A stretch of DNA of 64,000 nucleotides from Aplysia californica (lineage: Eukaryota > Mollusca > Gastropoda > Aplysiida > Aplysiidae). The stretch covers positions 1,205,735-1,269,734 of the forward strand of contig NW_004797421.1 in NCBI RefSeq assembly GCF_000002075.1. The letters are read 5' to 3'. A program made the translations under genes and the position numbers. The number at the start of each line of letters is the position of its first letter. The first letter of the stretch is position 1. The notes beneath the pieces were generated by a model. It did not search any database. It worked only from the letters and a program-made list of their open reading frames with translations, and had not been told where the DNA came from. Shown here one piece after another: positions 12,085-24,292 of this stretch.

Positions 12085-12415
12085 CATGTACATCTCATGC
12101 TTTTGAAAGAAACACCATTGTTATTTCTGAACACATATCATTCTATCGAAACAAACAGCATTGTTATTTCTCTCACATATCATTCAATTAAAACAGTATT
12201 GTTTATTTGTGAACATGTATCATACAATTGAAACAAACAGCATTGTTATTTCTGAAAACATATCATTCAGTTGAAAGAAACAGCATTGTAATTTCTCTAA
12301 CATATCATACAATTGAAACAAACAGCATTGGTATTCTCCAACATTTCCTACAATTAAATCAGCATTGTTATTTCTGTACACACACATCTCCTACAAATAA
12401 AACAAACAGCATTGT
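12085..12415. repeat. Degenerate ~40-45-bp tandem repeat
   Basis: About eight imperfect units around AAACAGCATTGTTATTTCT and ACATATCATTCAATTGAA. No coding meaning is apparent. Confidence 0.65.
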
Positions 12416-15400
12416 GTCTTTATGTACAAATTATATTATATCTCATGCCTTTCTTTTTTGATAATGAAAAGTTTAGCTTGACCAAATCGACAGCTTTCTT
12501 TAATATTTGTTTTGCTGTTGTTGTTTATTTTAAATCAAAATATGGGAGTCCTTCCAAGTTAGATAAGTAATTTGTCTTCCCGTATTTCTTGAGAAGTAAC
12601 TTTGGCTTCCATCTGAGGCTCTAGAAAACTTGTGTTTATATTGTCGATGAATTTTGATTGGATGGGGTCACACTGTTCTTCTTCTCAGTCATCACTAGCG
12701 TTTAGTTCTTGATTTTTCTGCGGTGTCGTGTCGTCATGAAGTCATGTAAAGAAATACTTGACAGACATGACTTTACTGGATTATTTTGTAGGATTAGAGT
12801 ATACGGCTCATGGATTTCCTTAAATTCTCTTACATTTAGAGAATTTCAGTGGTCTTTCCTCATTTTTAGACAGCACTGTCGCTTAGTTAAATGCTAGGAT
12901 GGTTCTGTTTAAATGCAAGGGTGGTTTTGTGTAAATTTGCTAAGGTACTTTTTCTATTCCACATTGCCCGCAAATTTCTCAGCTAATATGTTTTGAGTTT
13001 TTATCAGATTCTCAACTGAACAGCTATTAGCTTTTTTTTACTGCCTGGTATTTTGTGGAATTCTCTAGTTCAATACCTCATTTCCTTTGTACTGGAGGCA
13101 TGAGTAGTCATGTTAGAGTTATGTACCTTTGCTAACGTAATTGGCCCTTTGCCAGGTAGGCTATAATAGATGCGAGTTACTTTTTTGCTACAAGTTATTT
13201 ATTGTAACTACCCACGCGGTTTTGTTCTGGAGGTCAGATTGGAGCTCTGGACTCTTCAGAGGAAGAGAAAGATCTTATATTTATATTCATATATATATAT
13301 ATATAGATAGATAGATAGATCGATGTGGTCTGCATGGTTTATTGTCTTTTGCGTTTTTTGTTGTTTTTTTTTTTTTTGGGTGGGGGGGGGGGGGGTCTTT
13401 TTGTTCTTCATTTCCTATATTTTTATGACAAGACTGAAACCACAATAGTGAACCAAGGTTTGTGAACATGTGTACCAGATTTTTTATATGAAGTGGAACA
13501 GTTTTATTTGTATCCCCTCTAAGTTGAGGGAGTGAGCTGTAGGTCACTCCATAGAGTTGTCCTATATTTTTCTCCACATTCCTACTTTGTACGTTCAATA
13601 CGCTCTGTATTCTTTATATATATATTTATATAACTTGGCTCGGCATAAACCCATTCTACATTTATCACCACCCACTGTTAGCATATCTCCCTGTCTTTGT
13701 GTTGTGATGACTTTGCTCTAATTAGAATGATTACTTCCTTTTTTTTTTACATGACAAAAATAATTTTGTGTTTTACGCACTGGAACAGGATTTTATGTTT
13801 TTTTATGGGAAGTTTGTCAAAGGGGTTGTTCTGTAAGGCCTGACTGTAAATTGTTCCAAGCACTGTTTGTGCTGCAGACAGAGCCTACAGTTTTTGTAAA
13901 ACATTATTTCCTCTCCTAATACGGATCTCAGCTGTAGATAATTTTGTGAGGTTAGAAAATTGTAGCTCTTGTCCGTCATCGCGGCCCAAGCAGGTCTACT
14001 TATGTCTTGTTTTCATTTTTATTTGTGTCGCAACGCGGTGGGATCGGGCGCTCGTCAGTTTTTGGGCATTTGGAGTTATTAGTATCATCTTAAAGTTTCG
14101 TCATTTGTCTTGCATTTGGCAAAAAAAATATCCATCTATCTTGAATAAAAGTCAAGATATTTACTATTGAAGAAATTACCAGTTACCTGGTGTTTGTGGT
14201 AAAATTAGCTAAAAAATGGCTGCCAAAGTTTGGTGCCTTCCAAAGCTTGAGAATGCTTGGAAATTACAAATTTAGATTTGTTGTGCCTTGGATCTATGTT
14301 CTTCAGTAAAAAATCCACACTGCATTGTGTTCTTAAATGGACTTGGAAGGTATTGAGATAAAAAAGAAAAGCAGAAATTAGAAAAAAACTGCTCCACGAT
14401 CAGAAAAATGACGGTTACCTTGATTACATTTTTTTTTTTACAAGCACCTGATTTCACCACACTGCCTCACATTATTTTAAAAAAAAAAAAAAACAAGTGT
14501 CTCCTGTCCATAGTATATTCACTTGTGATTCTTTAAATGTTACAATGTGGTTCTGTTGAGAACAAAAATTTGTTTGCCTTTTGTGGGGTTTTTAATGTTA
14601 CGATGTGATTTTTGTGGGGTGGAAAAAAAAAACATTCTCCGCAAAAAGCCGGATATCTTTTAGTTTTCTTGCTGCGCCAGTGTCCTGTTTTTTTATTTTG
14701 GTTTTGTAAAGCCTTAAAGGGCAACTGGGAGCTCTTGTCTGTTTGTACTTCCTACTGCTGGGTGCTGCAGAGATTCAGGAAGTGAAAATATGTTTGTTAA
14801 AGTGATGAAAGATAAATCAGCATTAATGTCGTATTATTTTACAAATCGTGTTTTGATTCTCTCCAACCGGTCTTTTATTACGAAGAAAGAAAAAAAAGAG
14901 CATATTTCAAGTAAAGTTTGACGTGATATATTTTTTATGAAGCTTTGTTGGTGTGCCTGTGATGTGAGGTGAAATGGTTGTATTTGACAAATGTTTCTTG
15001 TGGAGCGTTGGAAGCCCTGGGTATTTGAGCGGTTCTTGTGATGGGCTTTTATATTTTTCTGCGTGCGGGTTTTTTGTCTAGTCTTGTGTTTCCGTAGCCC
15101 TTGTTTGTACTCTTGTTGCCCAAGCAGCTAAAACTTTGCAGAAGCCTTGATCCTGCCTGGAGGTTGTAAGGAAAAATGTACATGTACTGTTGACTGTTGA
15201 CTCATTCACCTGCATATATATATATATATCTGTGGTGTTTCACATTCACTTTGGAGCGGAATTTTGCTTTTGAAAGAAAGACTCTTTTTTTTTTTTTTTT
15301 TTTTTTTGTTCCTTGATATTCCTGTAAAATTGTAGTTGTAGTGTGGTAATGTTGCTAAAGTTATGGTTTTGGGTTTTGCAACTTGCTTGTGGAAAAAAAA

Positions 15401-15814
15401 TTTTCTCACCGTTTATTCGTTTTCTGAACTTGTCACTGTAATGGTGTTTGGTGCTGTGCATTTGCTGCGTGGCAGACTCTTGATGGTTGTCTGTATCACT
15501 GGATATTAATTTCAATGCCTTAAATTCTTGTGATTGTCTTGAGAAGGCTGGGTCTTTCGTCTTTTGCTTGCCAGCTCTGTAGTCAGCTTCTTGTGTGTGA
15601 TCAGAGGTAAATTTGACCGAAATACTGAGAACGCGCTGATCATTGAAATATATATGTGTGCTTCATTCGTCAGGATTTGCTACGTTGGGTTTGAGCGGCT
15701 GCGGTATTTTTTATATATATATATTTGTCATTTCTGTTTTTCTGCATAACTCTGTGTAGCACAAACCCTTCCGCCTGAACTGTCTCGCTCTGTGTTTGCT
15801 TTTGTCTGTCTGTT

Positions 15815-16025
15815 TTTCTATTGTTTCTTGCCTGTCTTGTCTGTCCGTGTTTACAGTTGTCTGTTTGTCTGTCTGAGTTTTCTATTGTTTGTTTATCTGC
15901 CTATTTGTCTGTCTGTATTTGCTATTATCTGTCTGTTTGTCTTGTCTGTCTGTGTTTACAGTACAGTTGTCTGTTTGTCTGTCTGTGTTTGCTATTGTCT
16001 GTTTGTCTCTGTCTATGCCTGTTTC
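15815..16025. repeat. TGTC/TTTG-rich imperfect tandem repeat
   Basis: Repeating TGTCTGTTTGTCTGTCTG blocks with interspersed TTTGCTATTG. Low complexity. Confidence 0.6.
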
Positions 16026-16214
16026 AAATGGCTGTTTTTAGGTTTGCGTGTGTGTGCCCTCCCTCTGTGCTTCTTTGTTCCAAGAGTGTAAGAAATTGTA
16101 AGTTACAGTTTAGCACCGTCATTAACACAGTTTAGGTCATTTAAGAGGAGGGCTACTTCAGCGCTGCCTGTGGTCAATGCGATCTGTGGCTGTTTTAATA
16201 CATTAGAGCAGAAA

Positions 16215-16335
16215 GGTGGACAAACTCAGAAGAGTTTCTTGTTTCTTCCTCTTGTGGGAATTGAACTATTGCCTTTCACACTGGTGGCAAAGAGCGTAAC
16301 CACCACACTCACCACAGATGTCGGTCTGATATCAT
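16215..16335 (-). repeat. Possible tRNA-derived SINE head, reverse orientation
   Basis: The minus strand reads GGCAATAGTTCAATTCCC, close to a B box, downstream of an A-box-like GTGGTTACGCTC. It is short and decayed. Confidence 0.35.
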
Positions 16336-16574
16336 GCTTCCCCCAAAATTCTCCTTCAGTACAGATTGACTGCTAGTGTTGTAGTAGTAGTAAGTAATTG
16401 CACCACCATTATTCCTGACACAACAAACCTCCACCCCTTATTTTATTTTTTTTCTCCTCACTCTCCGGAAGCTGAACTTTCTCTGTCTCTCTCTCTTCCA
16501 CTCTGATGTCTCTTCCACTTCCACCTTCTTTTTCTCTTCCCCCCACTCTGTCGTAATTGAAGTATTTTTGAGAG

Positions 16575-16730
16575 TAGACTATATCTCCTGATGCTCTCTC
16601 TCTCTCTCTCTCTCTGAATCTTCCCGCTCTCTCCCTCTCTCTCAATATCCCTCTCCCCCTCTCTCTCTCTCTTTCTCTCTCTGTCAATTTCCCCTCTCTA
16701 TCTTGTCTTCCTCCCCTCCCCCCCCCCCTT
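16575..16730. repeat. CT-rich microsatellite cluster
   Basis: Interrupted (CT)n and CCCT runs ending in a C run near 16720. Confidence 0.75.
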
Positions 16731-17512
16731 GGTGCTCCCACCCTCCCAGTGCCATGTTCTCCTACTGCTATACGGCACAGCTAAAGCATTAACTACTGTT
16801 TGAAAAATCTCCTCTATTTTTATATGGACAGAAATCTTAACAGCTGTTAAACCGTCACGAGTTTTTGTTTCATGGAATTATTTTTGTACTTAGAGAAAGT
16901 AAACGAATGCTGATAAAATCTTCATTGCTTCTATTTTATGAAGTCATTTTTAAAGAATCATCATATATATATGGAAGAACAGTTGAGGAATCTGTAGCAA
17001 CGAAAGACACTCGGGTCAAGAACTGGTGCTTGCTATGATTATTTTCTGCTATATATATATATATATATCTGTATTACTGCTGCAAAGCTGTGTTTCTTTG
17101 TTGGTGGACTTTTCCTGTTTCTTCCAAGTTTTTTTTTATGGGGAAATATTTGGCGGTGTAATGGAAAACTTTGATGGCCTAGACCATATTGTTGCTACTT
17201 TGCCATTGGTTTTTTTGTATTGTGGTGTACAGTACATTGTATCTTCATAGTACACGTCCGGTCGTACAAATGTCAGTTTTGACTCGACCTCCGGACAAAT
17301 AGTCACTGAACTAGCGCTTAATAAAGTTAGAGATGTTGTCTACGTCGTGCTTAATATCGCTGGAGCTCTGTTCTGTGTGATGACAGAAAGATTGTCGTCT
17401 GAAGTGTTTTATTTCTGTCAAAATAAATGTATACTTTTCGTCTTGTGCACTGATTCGGAACAATTTTGGGCAAGTTAAAAAATGTGGCTTACCTTGAAAG
17501 TTAAGATTAAAG

Positions 17513-17680
17513 CTGTCCCCGTCGTTTTATGCACACAAAAATTCTGAAAAGCCCAAAAATGTGAAATTATGCGATTCTGTTAATTTTAACCAAGAATAAT
17601 AAAGGAAATTAATCAGAAATTATGCAAAAAATGATCAAATTTTGCTAAATTATGCTGGGTGCATAAAACCACAGGGACAG
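17513..17680. mobile_element. MITE family A, copy 1
   Basis: Ends are CTGTCCCCGTCGTTTTATGC and GCATAAAACCACAGGGACAG, an inverted pair of about 20 bp. The interior is AT-rich and non-coding, with AATGATCAAATTTTGCTAAA shared with copies at 18329 and 33365. A possible target duplication TTAAGA lies at 17501 and 17681. Confidence 0.75.
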
Positions 17681-18328
17681 TTAAGAGATGGTGGCAATGG
17701 TGAACACAGTATGTGTTGTCCATTGTAGACCAGTCTGCTCCATTTGTATGTGGTGCCAAGCAAAGTATGATGATTATGATGAGTTGTTCTATCAATGATC
17801 ATAGTTTGAGTATGTGTACTTTCCTGTACGCAATGGATGATCAAGCATTGAGTGATCGTAGTTTGAGTATGGGGCTGTTCAAATGCAATCTAACACCTTT
17901 TTGGGGACATTTTGCCCCCCCTTACACTTTTATTACATTTGCCTGTACCCAACTCCCCACCCCCAAATCCCGCAATACTACATTTTTCGCTCATAATAAT
18001 ACTAAAACATTTATATTACAATTATTGTACTATATGCTTTAGATAATATTCATGAAAAGCATGCATACACACATACATGCACATAATAATAAAATATGCT
18101 GTTCTACATTCACTAAAAATTAACTGAGCAAATCATTCAAGCAAAATACGCTATTGCATACACTCATTTTTACAAATGAGGAAAAAAAATTGAGACTCAT
18201 GTCAGTGTCAAAAGCGCCATTAATAACAAATAAAACTAATTACAGTGGACTTCTGCTGATAAAGCCAACCCCTTGGGACCTAAAAGAAAGTGTTATATTA
18301 CATTGGTTCAAGACCCCCCCCTTCTTAC

Positions 18329-18482
18329 CTGTCCCCGTGGTTTTGCAAACTGAGCCCAAAAATGTGATGTTATGAGATTCTGTTAATTTTAATAAAGAAC
18401 GATAAAGGAAAATAATCAGAAATTATGCAAAAAATGATCAAATTTTGCTAAATTATGCGGGGTGCATAAAACCATGGGGACA
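18329..18482. mobile_element. MITE family A, copy 2
   Basis: Terminal inverted repeats are CTGTCCCCGTGGTTTT and AAAACCATGGGGACA. It is flanked on both sides by TTCTTAC (18322-18328 and 18483-18489), a convincing 7-bp target-site duplication. No coding capacity. Confidence 0.78.
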
Positions 18483-18776
18483 TTCTTACACTTTACTTAC
18501 AAGAGCCAAAGACCCCCCCCCCCCCCTCCCCCATTTCCAGGCGTAAGATTATATTTGAACACCCCCTATGTGTACTACATTACCATACTGTGTGGTAGGG
18601 TATGATCAAACGTTGAGTGATCATGGTGTGTTTTTGTTTTTCATTTTTCATTCATACCTTGAGAGCACAGTTTTGATTACTTTGTTGGGTCATGGTGCTG
18701 TTCTTGTTTTTTATGTCTTTGTGTAGAAAATTTTTCAACATTGTGTTAATGTGGATAACAGACCAGTTGTTGAGTC

Positions 18777-19010
18777 GCTGGTTGTCGAATGACGCTGACC
18801 TAGTTTTCTGTCATACGTTACACCACTGGTTGTCAAATTACGCTGACCTAGTTTTCTGTCGTACGTTACACTACTGGTTGTCAAATGACACTGACCTAGT
18901 TTTCTGTCGTACGTTACGTCACCACTGGTTGTCAAATGACGCTGACCTAGTTTTCTGTCGTATGTTACGTCACCACTGGTTGTCAAATGACACTCCCATC
19001 TACTTTCTGT
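18777..19010. repeat. 48-51-bp minisatellite, about five units
   Basis: Units start CTGGTTGTCAAATGACGCTG and continue ACCTAGTTTTCTGTCGTACG. They begin near 18777, 18826, 18874, 18925 and 18976. A minus-strand frame stays open through them only because most unit lengths keep phase. Confidence 0.8.
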
Positions 19011-19295
19011 CGCGTGTTCCATCTGTTGCTATATTTGTCCTCTCGCACTGTCCCGGCACCATCAGTCCCTCGCTCTACCTCGTCATGGTGTCTGCTTCTT
19101 CCACTTTCCTCCAAATTTTCCACTTTTTGGAAAGGAGATTTTTTTTCAGTAATGTGAAGGAAAAGGTAAGATGGTTTGTTTTGTTTTAAAAAATTTTTAT
19201 ACTTCCTTGCGGATGTCTACCATTTTCCTAACTCTGCTACTCTTTAAAAAGTCTTTATTATACTTTATAGCTTAAGTAAAGTATCATGTACATGC

Positions 19296-19297
<2 letters not shown>

Positions 19298-19326
<29 letters not shown>
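19298..19326. repeat. (AT)n microsatellite
   Basis: Uninterrupted TA/AT dinucleotide run. Confidence 0.85.
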
Positions 19327-19327
<1 letters not shown>

Positions 19328-20084
19328 GGCCCTATGGTGGTCCAAATTTTTCAGGAACATATTAAGACAGAAGGCTGAGCGTGTACTTGATGTGTAGGGC
19401 AGTAGTGATGTGTAACACGCCCCTGCCCCCACAACAAGCTACAACACACCTCTGCTGTCTACATGATCTCATTTACAAGAACAAACAAACGAAAAAAAAC
19501 TAGAATATTTCTTAGGTCAATACTAATTATTTCTGATATAATATTGTGATTGTGATAACAGACGTACTTGTGATTAGAGAATGTTTCTTCTACGTGTCTC
19601 TGTACGGAGCTGGACCAACGTGTTACGAAATTGTCATATTTATTGATTATTGTTTACTACTACTACTTCAACAAATGTTTCTTGTTCGTGTCTCTGTGCA
19701 CACCTAGACAGAATTGTAACGGCATTATTATAATTTTATAATATAATTTACATTCTTATGTCTGCTGCACCAGTACCTTCAACATTGAAAAAATCTTCTT
19801 TCATAAATCCCTTTTGATTTTGATTTTGATATTGAGCTGTGCGTTGATGTGCGTTTCCAGCACAAGTTGTGAATTCCTAGCGGAAATGGAATCTCAGGGT
19901 TTTCAGATTGTTCTTTTAATCAACTTTTTTTCAGTTTCGATTACATCTGAAGGATTTTTGTCTGTTTTTAGAGTTGAGTGTTTGAGCCAGACTCTGTTTT
20001 TACCACAAGACTTGTTCACTTTTAGGTTGTTATTTCCCCTGTGTAACAACACAAGCTGCTATTTATTTGTGCTGTATATCTTCT

Positions 20085-20090
20085 AATAAA
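20085..20090 (+). terminator. Candidate poly(A) signal for the LITAF-like transcript
   Basis: AATAAA followed within 20-60 nt by TTTGTAG and a TTTTGTTTTGTTTTAG tract, a plausible downstream element. It is the last signal before the A-rich region of the convergent FDXR gene. Use is inferred. Confidence 0.35.
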
Positions 20091-20137
20091 CTCTTTGTAG
20101 CCCAATCTCTCACTGCGGTTCAGCACTTTTGTTTTGT

Positions 20138-20312
20138 TTTAGTTTTAATAAGAGTTTTACGGCACAGTAAGGTAATTTATATATAAGTGCCGAAGATTAG
20201 AGGTGTTACAAAAGAGTAACAAAGTAACAATCACAAAAAAGAAGGAGAGATAAGGACGATAAATGTTTGATAGGAAAGGAAGAGGAAACCACACCAGAGC
20301 ACCCTCCAACCA
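20138..20312 (+). repeat. Dispersed ~175-bp repeat family (copy 3)
   Basis: Near full length: TAGTTTTAATAAGAGTTTTA ... AAGATTAGAGGTGTTACA ... GAAACCACACCAGAGCACC. Confidence 0.8.
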
Positions 20313-20479
20313 CTCTTATTTCAAAATGTTTGGCACTAATTGTGTTGAAAGTGCTGTGGTGCAACTCATACTAAAACTTTCTGTTAGTGAAATTGGCACT
20401 CACACGATTCCAGAGATGACAGCACGGCAGCCAGTTTGTTGCTATTTTTGCACTCCAAGGGAGACTAAATTCTTTTATG

Positions 20480-20690
20480 CTTTGGTAATCTAGTGGTTAG
20501 GTAATGGACTCGTAATCCTGAGCCTCATGAGGGTGCATATTTGGGAGTTGGAGGCTCAACTTGGCTTGACATTTTGTCCTCAGGAAAGGCTTTTTACGTG
20601 AATTTTCCTCACTTTACATTTACAGAGGTGAGAATGGGTACCCAGCTATAGTGTGCAAAAGATCATATCAGTATGTTAGTGGGGTTTTTT
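20480..20690 (+). repeat. tRNA-derived SINE
   Basis: The A-box-like TCTAGTGGTTAGG is followed by ACTCGTAATCC, like a tRNA anticodon arm. The body carries TCCTCAGGAAAGGC and GAGAATGGGTACCCAGCTAT, shared with the element at 47340. The next dispersed repeat starts at its end. Confidence 0.6.
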
Positions 20691-20802
20691 AGTTTTAGTA
20701 AATGTTCTACGGCTCTTGCAACACACTATGGTCATATAAGTGCCGAAGATTAGAGGTGTTACAAGAGAGAGTAACAAACACAAAAAGGAAGAAGGAGAGA
20801 TT
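20690..20802 (+). repeat. Dispersed ~175-bp repeat family (copy 4, 3'-truncated)
   Basis: AGTTTTAGTAAATGTTCTAC ... AAGATTAGAGGTGTTACA, ending at GGAGAGATT. It directly abuts the SINE at 20480. Confidence 0.75.
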
Positions 20803-21907
20803 TATTTTTTTATAGCAGAGGGTTTTACGGTGGGTGTCAACAGAGAAGTCTTTACAGGGAATCAGACTTAGACGTGACTCATTAATTTGTTACTCTCAGT
20901 GTGTTAAATAATCTTCATCTACCAGAGGTCTGAAGATTCCCATTTTTTTCTCCATACTCCTTTTTCGAGAGAATTTTGAGGAAAACTATCTTGGGGAGGA
21001 TTTTGAAGAAAACTCTTACATAAATTGGGGAGGATTTTTTTAATGAAAACTATTTTTGGTCAAGGGGTGGTTGGCAGGTGTGCGTTTCTGAGAAAAAAAA
21101 AAGTTTTTCTTGTGTCCAGACTTTAGTGACAATGTGTTGAAAAATCTAGTCCTGGGCTGTAGTTTATTGAGCAGAGAGAGGCTGAAAAAGAAGGAAAACT
21201 ATCCAAGGCTTCTGATTGGTCACCTCCAACAAGTAGCGAGCAACACACGGAAAGTCTGTTACAATATCATATAAGATATAACAACACCAAATCAAAACAA
21301 ATCTCGGGTAGTAGAAAAGTTTTCATCACAGTTTATTCCAACAACATTCTGTCTCACATCAGCACCATAATGAACGACAACAGGAAGAAAAACATCTTAT
21401 ACGTAGATCAACCGGGTAGACAAGGAAAGAAACAGCCAACAATTACAACAATGAGATTGACCTCCATTCGGTACCTGATGCTTGTGGTAGTACTAACATT
21501 TCATGCTACCGGTAACGTTTTTCAAATAGCATAAAGCTGTCCTTTTGTAAAAGTAAACTATACAATAACAAAGTTTTGAAGTTGTACGAGTATTATACAG
21601 TACATTGGACTTCTTACTCCAGCATTTGGGGGGTGAGAGGGTGAGTGGAGGGAGAAGGGTTTTTTAAAATCAAATCCAGAGGTAGAGTATACCAGCGACT
21701 TGTCAAAGAATCTTGGAAGCTGGAATGCAAGCAACAAAAGGCTTGCTATGGCCAGACAAAAAGTGGGTAAAAAGAAACTACTGCCACTGTCTGACACAAC
21801 ATACAACTTTCGCACCAAAGAACGACTACAAGTAAGTCCCTGACTATTGAACATAGCACACACCATGGATCAAACTTGCCAAATTCTATGAATTACAGAG
21901 TCCAATA

Positions 21908-22032
21908 GTATACAATCTAATGGCCACCTGCATAAAACAATCACCAGTACCAACAACCACTTCCCACTCCTGCACCAGCCCACTTGCATTTTTTTCAACA
22001 TTACAATTTCAACTGTCCAAGACAATCCCTCT
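21908..22032. mobile_element. MITE family B copy
   Basis: TATACAATCTAATGGCCACC ... ACAATTTCAACTGTCCAAG matches the arms of the copies at 24051 and 25346. Confidence 0.5.
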
Positions 22033-22527
22033 TTTCCTCGACATCAACTGTGTATACTTTATTCAACACATCATGATAGGTGAAGAAATCATCAATTTAG
22101 CCGTGTGGTAACAAATTTAAAGCCTTCAAAAACAATTCACTTTCTTAGAAAGTACAAGAATGTTCAAATAAAAATATGTCTCTTTAAACATTTCTTTAAA
22201 TATCCCTTGAAATGTCTCATGAAATGTCCCTTGAAATCTTTAAATGTCTGTTGAAAAGTCTCTCTTCTAGGAAGCAAAATCTGCCGGGAGTTAAGAAGCC
22301 CTGAAACTAGAAATAACCACTCATAATATATCTGAGCTCCATCAACCAGCTACTCAAACTGCTACAAGAAACGTGAAAGTGGAAGGTCAAGGCACAAGAA
22401 TTTTCCAACAGACAACTGCCAAATCTCACCATGTCTCTCTTTGCACAAGACTACGCGCAGTCAGCGGTCAAAATCACTGGTAAAAAAAACAGTTATCGGA
22501 CAACTGCTTCCATTCAGTATCTGTTTT

Positions 22528-22702
22528 TTAGTTTCAGTAGAGGTTTTACAGCGCTCGCAACTGCATAAGGTCATATGAGCGCCAGAAGATTAGAGGTGTC
22601 ACAAAGGGAGTAACAAACATAAAAAAGAAGGAGGGGAGATAAAGACGATAGATGTTTGATAGGATAGAAGGAGCAAACCACACCAGAGCACCCGCCAACC
22701 TC
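22528..22702 (+). repeat. Dispersed ~175-bp repeat family (copy 5)
   Basis: TTAGTTTCAGTAGAGGTTTT ... CCAGAAGATTAGAGGTGTCA ... CAAACCACACCAGAGCACCC. Full length. Confidence 0.82.
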
Positions 22703-23361
22703 AATATCTGTAGTCTTGCTAGCCTTGAGCAATAAAATATACAAACATAACCTCATTTGACATTCATTCATGACAGTACAGAACTCTTATATATAGAATA
22801 TCATTATTATACTGTGAAAATAAGGTCATCATAAAATCATATTCTTATGGCACAGCAAAGCTCCTTCCTTCAAACTACAACGAATCGAAGAAAAATCTGA
22901 TTAATTCACCACCTATAATTTCTACAAGACAAACAGACTTTTTCAAACAACTAAACAGACTTTCCATCACACATCAAACATCTGACCCGCACAAAGGCAC
23001 ACTAACACCCAAACAACGATCTGTCTAATATAGAACTAACAAGTATTCATGATAAACACACAATATCTGGTAATCTCAATATAATGCCGTGAACGGTGTA
23101 GAGATGTCCGTACAGAGAATAGAGGTCCATAAGAAGAGACATGAATGATGAACGATGTCTGTGATAAAAAGAAAAGACAATATTTCCTGTGATAGAGAGA
23201 AAAGAGAACGATATCTGAATAGAGAGAATAGAATTTAACGATATCAGAGATGGAGAGAAGAGAAGGAAAAAACGGATAATGGAACCCACTAGCAGCAGAA
23301 CAAACTGTGACATTTCTTCTCTCAGTCTTACGTTACTCCACAGGCTTATTTGACATGTTTA

Positions 23362-23526
23362 GTTTTAGTAGTAAGAGTTTTACAGCACTTGCAACATAAA
23401 TAGGTCATAATGCTGATGATTAAAGGTGTTACAAAAGAGTAACATACAAAAAAAAGGAGAGATTGGGACGATAGATGTTCAATAAGCAAAAAGAAGCAAA
23501 CCATCCCAGAGCCCCCACCAACTACC
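23362..23526 (+). repeat. Dispersed ~175-bp repeat family (copy 6)
   Basis: AGTTTTAGTAGTAAGAGTTT ... GATGATTAAAGGTGTTACA ... GCAAACCATCCCAGAGCCCC. Confidence 0.8.
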
Positions 23527-24050
23527 CACTTTAACACGTTTGTGCAAAGGGCGGTCTGTAAATTTCATCACCGCAGAATGTCAGTGGCCATGCCCTCTAT
23601 TAAAAACGTGTTCTTCAGTGTTTGAGGCAGCGATTAAACTGACAAAACCACATTGGCAATTTGCAAAGTAAAAGTTAGGGTTATCCGAGGTAGAGAAAAG
23701 AAGAGAAAAACAGAAAAGTGAATCTACTATCACCACTATTATTGCTACAGTTATATCAATTATAATTATAGTTTTAAAAAGTCCATCTATATAATAACTT
23801 TTAGAGTGAAGAGTTTGTTGAGGTAAATAAGGAGACTTGTTCTTGTTTCAGGAAGCAACATCCCTGCACTCCGGACATATCCATTGATGCTCCGTTGCTC
23901 TCTCCAAAATGTTGCCGAGGGTCCTTCTACTGATTGTGCCAGTGCACATCTGGTTGAACGTTAAATAAGGAGACAAAATTGTCAAGTATTCTCACAGCAG
24001 ACACTTGCCTCAAGAGATCATGTATTAAAGCAGATATGTGTATGTAAACA

Positions 24051-24220
24051 GTCGAACTTGTCCTATCGGTCACTTGTCCAAGACAACCACTTCTCACTTC
24101 CCACTGCCCCTTATGCGTTTTTCTTTTATTATAATGACACTATTCAAATCCAGTTGTCTATGACAACCACTTTTCTCCTCAACAATGGGTGACCCTCCTG
24201 AACAATTTCAACTGTATACA
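24051..24220. mobile_element. MITE family B, best copy; overlaps candidate FDXR poly(A) signal
   Basis: The ends form an inverted repeat: ACAGTCGAACTTGTCC at the left, and the complement of ACAGTTGAAATTGTTC at the right. The interior has a second nested pair (GTCCAAGACAACCACTT / GTCTATGACAACCACTTTT). TTTATT at 24125 within it gives AATAAA on the FDXR strand. Confidence 0.65.
24125..24130 (-). terminator. Candidate FDXR poly(A) signal
   Basis: AATAAA on the minus strand 163 nt past the FDXR stop codon. It is the nearest signal and lies inside a MITE copy. Use is inferred. Confidence 0.4.
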
Positions 24221-24292
24221 ATACCTTCAACGAATAATCATTTCAAAATGGAGGTAAAATTTTGACGACCAGACCTCTAGGAAGGCCCAGCA

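Larger units (their letters stand above)
9256..20110 (+). other. Long non-coding stretch after LITAF: probable very long 3' UTR and/or intergenic
   Basis: No exon with protein homology was found in 10.8 kb. The plus strand is strongly T-rich throughout, as expected of transcribed 3' UTR in this orientation. Candidate AATAAA signals lie at 14144, 17320, 17422 and 20085. The last is followed by a GT-rich tract. Contents include tandem repeats near 11430, 12085, 15820 and 18777, CT tracts near 16580, and MITE copies at 17513 and 18329. Transcript data would be needed to fix which signal is used. Confidence 0.45.
20803..24292. other. Non-coding stretch downstream of FDXR
   Basis: No homologous exon was seen. 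Besides repeats at 21908, 22528, 23362 and 24051 it holds TTTATT (minus-strand AATAAA) at 21332, 22058 and 24125. Either FDXR has a short UTR of about 170-190 nt ending after 24125, or a longer one of up to 3 kb. Confidence 0.45.
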
